Source of the DNA: Glacieibacterium sp038211965
GTDB taxonomy: Bacteria; Pseudomonadota; Alphaproteobacteria; Sphingomonadales; Sphingomonadaceae
Reading direction: 5' to 3'
Assembly (NCBI GenBank): GCA_038211965.1
Contig: JBBQVB010000106.1
Span: forward strand, 1-8,896
DNA length: 8,896 nt
Shown: in pieces, positions 5,802-8,896 of the stretch
Numbering within the stretch: position 1 is the first letter of the stretch
How the letters are laid out: every line of letters begins with the position of its first letter
Program-made: the position numbers and the translations under genes
Notes under the pieces: generated by a model
The model's database searches: none
The model's input: only the letters and a program-made list of their open reading frames with translations
Told to the model about the DNA's origin: nothing

Positions 5802-5818
5802 TTGGCACAAACATTGCA
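5802..5818 (+). promoter_or_regulatory. Sigma-54 (RpoN) -24/-12 promoter of the choice-of-anchor A gene
   Basis: TTGGCACAAACATTGCA matches the sigma-54 consensus with one departure (A for G at 5809). GG (5804-5805) and GC (5816-5817) have the exact 10-base spacing. Transcription should start near 5829, giving a 52-base leader. The motif CGGTTTGSC is repeated 21 bases apart (5777-5785, 5798-5806), the second copy running into the -24 element. Confidence 0.82.
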
Positions 5819-5880
5819 AGAGAGTTAACGAACGGGGAGGGACCGTTTGGTGTTGCTTTTCTTCGGCCGGAGAATCTTGG

Positions 5881-7383
5881 ATGCGCGTGACGAAAATCCT
5901 TCTGGTTCTGGCGCTCGCCGGTACCGCTACAGCAGCACTGGCGCTCTCGCCGCCGCCGGTCGGGAACGCGCGCAACGGGCTGACGACGATCAAGGGCCTG
6001 AACGTCCTCGTCCTCAAGCACATGAACGTCGCCGGCGCCGAGACTGAAGGCAAGGTCTATGTCGGCGGCAATCTGACCGGCGGCAACTCGACCCAGATCG
6101 GGTTCGGCAACAGCCAGCAGGGCGAGGCGGTATCGTGGCGCGCGACGCTGACCGTCGGCGGCGCGCTCAGCGCCAACATCAACCTGTCGAACGGCTCCAA
6201 CGGCGGGTCGGGCAACCTCGGCAGTTACGGGGCGACGGTCGTCGGCAACGCGCAGGGCTTCGACCTCCACAACACCAATGCGGTCGTCAATGTCGGCGGC
6301 ACGCTGACCGCGCTCGGCCTGTCGAACGGCTCGACGGTCAATGTCGTCGGCAGCATCGTCAACAACATCGATTTCCGTGACAACAACTTCGTCAACGTCG
6401 GGGGCAACGTCGCGACCGCGCAGGGCGGCAACAACGTCCACCTCAACGTCACCGGCAACGTCGCGACCCTGCAGACCGGCGGTGGCGTCGCGCGGATCGG
6501 CGGCAGCCTGGGCAACGTCAATGTCTCGAACATGACGCTCGACGTCGTCGGCAGCATCGGCGGCGGCAACTTCGGCAGCAACGACCTCGTAAAGGTCGGC
6601 GGCAATGTCAGCAACGTCAACGCGACCAACGGCACGACGGTCTATGCCCACGGCACGATCACCGGCAACGCCAATGGCGGATCGTTCAACCAGAGCTACG
6701 CCTTCAGCGGCGGCAATCCCGCCCCGACTGCCCCAGCCGCGCCGGTGGTCAGCAGCGTCGACGTCGAAACCGCGCAGATTCAGGCCGATGTCCGCGCGCT
6801 GTCGTCGGCGCTCGGTGGGCTGACGATCGCATCGAACCCCAGCACGCTCGTGTGGAGCGGCGGTTTCCAGACCGCGACTTTCAACGCCGTCGACAACGGC
6901 GCAGGCTTTGCGGTGTTCAACGTCGACGAGTCGATCTTCAACGCCCAGCAGATCGCGTACAACCTCGGCTCGACGACGCTGCCGGTGATCATCAACATCC
7001 GCAATTCGAACGCCGCGATCCACGCTGCCCATAGCGGCGTCTACACGCTCGCGGCAAACTTCCTCGGCAATGCGCGCGCCAACAACCAGCAGGTAATCTG
7101 GAACTTCACCGACGCGGCGACCCTCGACCTGCAGCGCCAGTTTCAGGGCTCGGTCCTCGCACCTGAAGCTTCGCTGACCGCCAACGTTATCGAAGGCTCG
7201 GTTGTGGCGCGCATGTTCAACCAGACCAACGAGGTCCACCTCGGCACCTATGCGCGGTCGGTGACCTTCATCCCCGATTATGTCGGTCATGTTCCCGAAC
7301 CGGCTGTCTGGCTCGAGATGCTTCTCGGGTTCGGCATTGCGGGACTAGCGTTCCGCAGCCAGAAGCTGGAAGAGCTGGCGTAA
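5881..7383 (+). CDS. Choice-of-anchor A family surface protein with degenerate PEP-CTERM tail
   Basis: The 500-residue protein has a signal peptide (1-22, cut after AALA). Near residues 35-62 it has the family opening LNVLVLKHMNVAGAETEGKV followed by YVGGNLTGG. Residues 134-267 are eight tandem units of 16-18 residues of the type VNVGGxV/L, suggesting a beta-helix. The family closing region is clear: PVIINI, VIWNFTDAATLDL, FQGSVLAPEASLTA, EGSVVARMF and EVHLGTY (about 360-460). This domain is found in proteins attached to the surface by different sorting signals, hence the family name. Here the tail is VPEPAVW (471-477) with a hydrophobic segment. It has Leu instead of Ala after Trp, and the usual Arg cluster is reduced to RSQK, followed by an acidic end. 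Sorting may therefore be weaker or altered. GGAG (5869-5872) lies 8 bases before ATG. A sigma-54 promoter precedes the gene. A structural or adhesive matrix role is inferred; no enzyme motif is visible. Confidence 0.87.
   Translation: MRVTKILLVLALAGTATAALALSPPPVGNARNGLTTIKGLNVLVLKHMNVAGAETEGKVYVGGNLTGGNSTQIGFGNSQQGEAVSWRATLTVGGALSANINLSNGSNGGSGNLGSYGATVVGNAQGFDLHNTNAVVNVGGTLTALGLSNGSTVNVVGSIVNNIDFRDNNFVNVGGNVATAQGGNNVHLNVTGNVATLQTGGGVARIGGSLGNVNVSNMTLDVVGSIGGGNFGSNDLVKVGGNVSNVNATNGTTVYAHGTITGNANGGSFNQSYAFSGGNPAPTAPAAPVVSSVDVETAQIQADVRALSSALGGLTIASNPSTLVWSGGFQTATFNAVDNGAGFAVFNVDESIFNAQQIAYNLGSTTLPVIINIRNSNAAIHAAHSGVYTLAANFLGNARANNQQVIWNFTDAATLDLQRQFQGSVLAPEASLTANVIEGSVVARMFNQTNEVHLGTYARSVTFIPDYVGHVPEPAVWLEMLLGFGIAGLAFRSQKLEELA
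6280..6681 (+). repeat. Eight tandem 16-18-residue coding repeats
   Basis: Units begin at AVVNVGG, STVNVVG, NFVNVGG, VHLNVTG, VARIGG, TLDVVG, LVKVGG and TTVYAHG, with lengths 17, 18, 17, 17, 16, 17, 16 and 16. Each has a short beta strand ending in G or GG, then a second strand and an Asn/Gly turn, as expected for a beta-solenoid coil. The DNA copies are diverged, with frequent GGCAACGTC. Confidence 0.7.
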
Positions 7384-7386
7384 GTT

Positions 7387-7417
7387 AATTGCTCAAAACC
7401 GGCTTGACCTAGCAATT
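7387..7417 (+). terminator. Weak hairpin after the choice-of-anchor gene, possible terminator
   Basis: AATTGC (7387-7392) pairs with GCAATT (7412-7417), with an inner TCAA/TTGA pairing and a CCTA bulge. The downstream arm runs into only two further T. The stem is AT-rich and weak. It begins 3 bases after the stop codon. Its downstream arm overlaps the candidate ilvB promoter, so only one of the two readings may be right. Confidence 0.3.
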
Positions 7418-7432
7418 TTGATGCCGTAGCGC
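7404..7432 (+). promoter_or_regulatory. Candidate promoter of ilvB
   Basis: TTGACC (7404-7409) is a good -35 match. At 17 bases spacing lies TAGCGC (7427-7432), a poor -10. The leader to ATG 7469 would be short. It contains a GTTGC/GCAAC inverted repeat but no clear leader peptide rich in Ile, Leu or Val codons, so classical attenuation is not supported here. Confidence 0.25.
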
Positions 7433-7468
7433 AGTTGCAGCAAAACTGGTCGCAACGAGTTACGCGCA

Positions 7469-8896
7469 ATGCCTGCCACTCTCACCGGAGCCGAGATCGT
7501 CGTTCAGGCGCTGAGCGATCTCGGCGTCGACACCGTTTTCGGCTACCCCGGCGGCGCGGTGCTGCCGATCTACGACGCGCTGCACGGCCAGACGCGCATC
7601 CGCCACATCCTCGTCCGCCACGAGGCGGGCGCAGTGCACGCCGCCGAAGGTTATGCGCGCTCGACGGGCAAGCCCGGCGTCGTCCTCGTCACCAGCGGCC
7701 CCGGCGCGACCAACGCCGTCACCGGCATCGCCGACGCGCTGATGGACTCGATCCCCATCGTCGTGCTGACCGGCCAGGTCCCGACCCATTTGATCGGCAC
7801 CGACGCCTTCCAGGAATGCGACACCGTCGGCATCACGCGCCATTGTTCGAAGCACAACTACCTCGTCAAGGACACCGCCAAGCTCGGGGACGTCATCCAC
7901 GAGGCGTTTCACATCGCCACCGCCGGACGGCCCGGCCCCGTGGTCGTCGACATCCCCAAGGACGTCCAGGTCGCGCGCGCTGCCTACACCAAGCCCGGCG
8001 TCATCAAGCACAAGACTTACCAGCCGCAGGTCAAGGGCGACCTCGCCGCAATCGAGGCGGCGGTCGAGATGCTTGCGGCCGCCGAGCGCCCGATCCTCTA
8101 TACCGGCGGCGGCATCGTCAACGCCGGGCCGGGTGCGTCGACGCTGCTGCGCGAACTCGCGCGGTTGAGCGGCGCGCCGGTCACCTCGACGCTGATGGGG
8201 CTGGGGACGATGCCCGACGCGCACCCGCAGTTCCTGGGCATGCTCGGGATGCACGGCAGCTATCAGGCCAATATGGCGATGCACGGCTGCGACCTGATGG
8301 TCTGCATCGGCGCGCGCTTCGACGACCGCGTGACGGGCCGCCTCGACGCCTTTTCGCCGGGGTCAAGGAAGATCCACGTCGATATCGACCGCTCGTCGAT
8401 CAACAAGACCGTGCACGTCGACCTCGCGATCATCGGCGACGCGGGCCACGTCCTCGAGGACATGCTCAAGGTCTGGAAGGCGCGCGGCCACCGCGCCGCC
8501 GACCTGTCGGCATGGTGGGCGCGGATCGAAGGCTGGCGCGCGCGCGACAGCTTCGGTTTCACGCAGACGGGCGCCGACATCCTGCCCCAGCATGCGATCA
8601 AGCGGCTTTGGGCGGCGACGCATCACCTCAAGCCGATCGTCACCACCGAGGTCGGCCAGCACCAGATGTGGGCGGCCCAACATTTCGGCTTCGACGCGCC
8701 GAACAAGTGGCTGACCAGCGGCGGCCTCGGCACGATGGGCTACGGCCTCCCCGCCGCGATCGGCGCGCAGCTCGGCAACCCGGGCGCGCTCGTCATCGAC
8801 ATCGCCGGCGAGGCGTCGATCCAGATGAACATTCAGGAACTCGGCACCGCGACGCAATACCGGCTGCCGATCAAGGTGTTCGTGATCAACAACGAA
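7469..8896 (+). CDS. ilvB: Acetolactate synthase large subunit, N-terminal 476 residues
   Basis: This is the catalytic subunit of acetohydroxyacid synthase, which condenses pyruvate with pyruvate or 2-oxobutyrate using thiamine diphosphate, the first common step to valine, leucine and isoleucine. The frame is open to the right edge without a stop; the family is usually 570-590 residues. Visible are GYPGGAVLPIYDAL (25-38), the ThDP-activating Glu in RHEAGAVHAAEGYARSTG (E52), SGPGATN (76-82), QVP with the QECD segment (103-118), the central FAD-binding domain with GARFDDRVTG, and the start of the ThDP domain. That domain shows GEASIQMNIQEL (447-458) in place of the usual GD, and ends at NN (474-475). 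ATG 7469 gives the expected MPATLTGAEI start; only a weak GAG lies upstream. The small subunit ilvN would be expected next, outside the window. Confidence 0.96.
   Translation, partial: MPATLTGAEIVVQALSDLGVDTVFGYPGGAVLPIYDALHGQTRIRHILVRHEAGAVHAAEGYARSTGKPGVVLVTSGPGATNAVTGIADALMDSIPIVVLTGQVPTHLIGTDAFQECDTVGITRHCSKHNYLVKDTAKLGDVIHEAFHIATAGRPGPVVVDIPKDVQVARAAYTKPGVIKHKTYQPQVKGDLAAIEAAVEMLAAAERPILYTGGGIVNAGPGASTLLRELARLSGAPVTSTLMGLGTMPDAHPQFLGMLGMHGSYQANMAMHGCDLMVCIGARFDDRVTGRLDAFSPGSRKIHVDIDRSSINKTVHVDLAIIGDAGHVLEDMLKVWKARGHRAADLSAWWARIEGWRARDSFGFTQTGADILPQHAIKRLWAATHHLKPIVTTEVGQHQMWAAQHFGFDAPNKWLTSGGLGTMGYGLPAAIGAQLGNPGALVIDIAGEASIQMNIQELGTATQYRLPIKVFVINNE

Noticed and set aside
5847..6047. Short leader ORF starting TTG/GTG after a strong GGGGAGGG (5834-5841), overlapping the start of the choice-of-anchor gene
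   Set aside because: Only the purine-rich stretch supports it. The product becomes Arg-rich out-of-frame sequence within the downstream gene and has no recognisable feature, so it is probably chance.
5734..7290. 518-codon open frame on the minus strand opposite the choice-of-anchor A gene
   Set aside because: It runs antisense to a clear family member with a signal peptide and sorting tail. Its sequence is low-complexity Asp/Val/Arg, as expected from GTC/GAC/AAC-rich codons read backward, and no ribosome site supports it.
7384..7468. ilv leader peptide or attenuator before ilvB
   Set aside because: No short open frame with runs of Leu, Ile or Val codons and no clear terminator/antiterminator pair is visible in the 85 bases.

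Overview
The window looks like a chromosomal segment of a GC-rich alphaproteobacterium, most likely of the order Sphingomonadales. Three predicted surface proteins carry exosortase sorting tails. Two of these have the PEPxxWA form plus arginine cluster that is frequent in sphingomonads. The housekeeping genes (a PccA-type carboxylase, SerB, MiaA, IlvB) read as alphaproteobacterial. The assignment rests on protein style and gene neighbourhood as I remember them, not on a database search.

Layout. 1-771: the C-terminal 256 residues of a biotin-dependent acyl-CoA carboxylase alpha subunit (PccA type). 873-1837: a NERD-domain nuclease-like gene broken by a one-base frameshift near 1113. 1838-2084: an AT-richer spacer with several short palindromes and a candidate promoter. 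2085-2954: a DUF3494 ice-binding-fold protein with a PEPxxWA-CTERM tail, overlapping the convergent serB by 28 bases. 2927-3793 (minus) serB and 3792-4745 (plus) miaA are divergent, and their start codons share a CATG. 4872-5627: a small secreted PEPxxWA-CTERM protein followed by a strong intrinsic terminator. 5881-7383: a choice-of-anchor A family protein with a degenerate PEP-CTERM tail. 7469-8896: the start of ilvB (acetolactate synthase large subunit), cut by the window end.

How the parts fit. The most interesting signal is regulatory. The PEP-CTERM genes at 4872 and 5881 are each preceded by a near-perfect sigma-54 (RpoN) -24/-12 promoter (17/17 and 16/17 positions of the consensus). Each promoter also has a 17-bp TGTCGG-N6-TTACA dyad centred about 88 and 76 bases upstream of the predicted transcription start, a plausible site for an NtrC-type activator such as PrsR. 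The two genes therefore look like members of one sigma-54-controlled surface-protein regulon. They are separate transcription units placed between the housekeeping genes miaA and ilvB. The DUF3494 gene on the other side of serB/miaA lacks the sigma-54 signature and probably has separate control. No exosortase, RpoN, PrsK or PrsR gene is in the window, so that machinery would have to be elsewhere in the genome.
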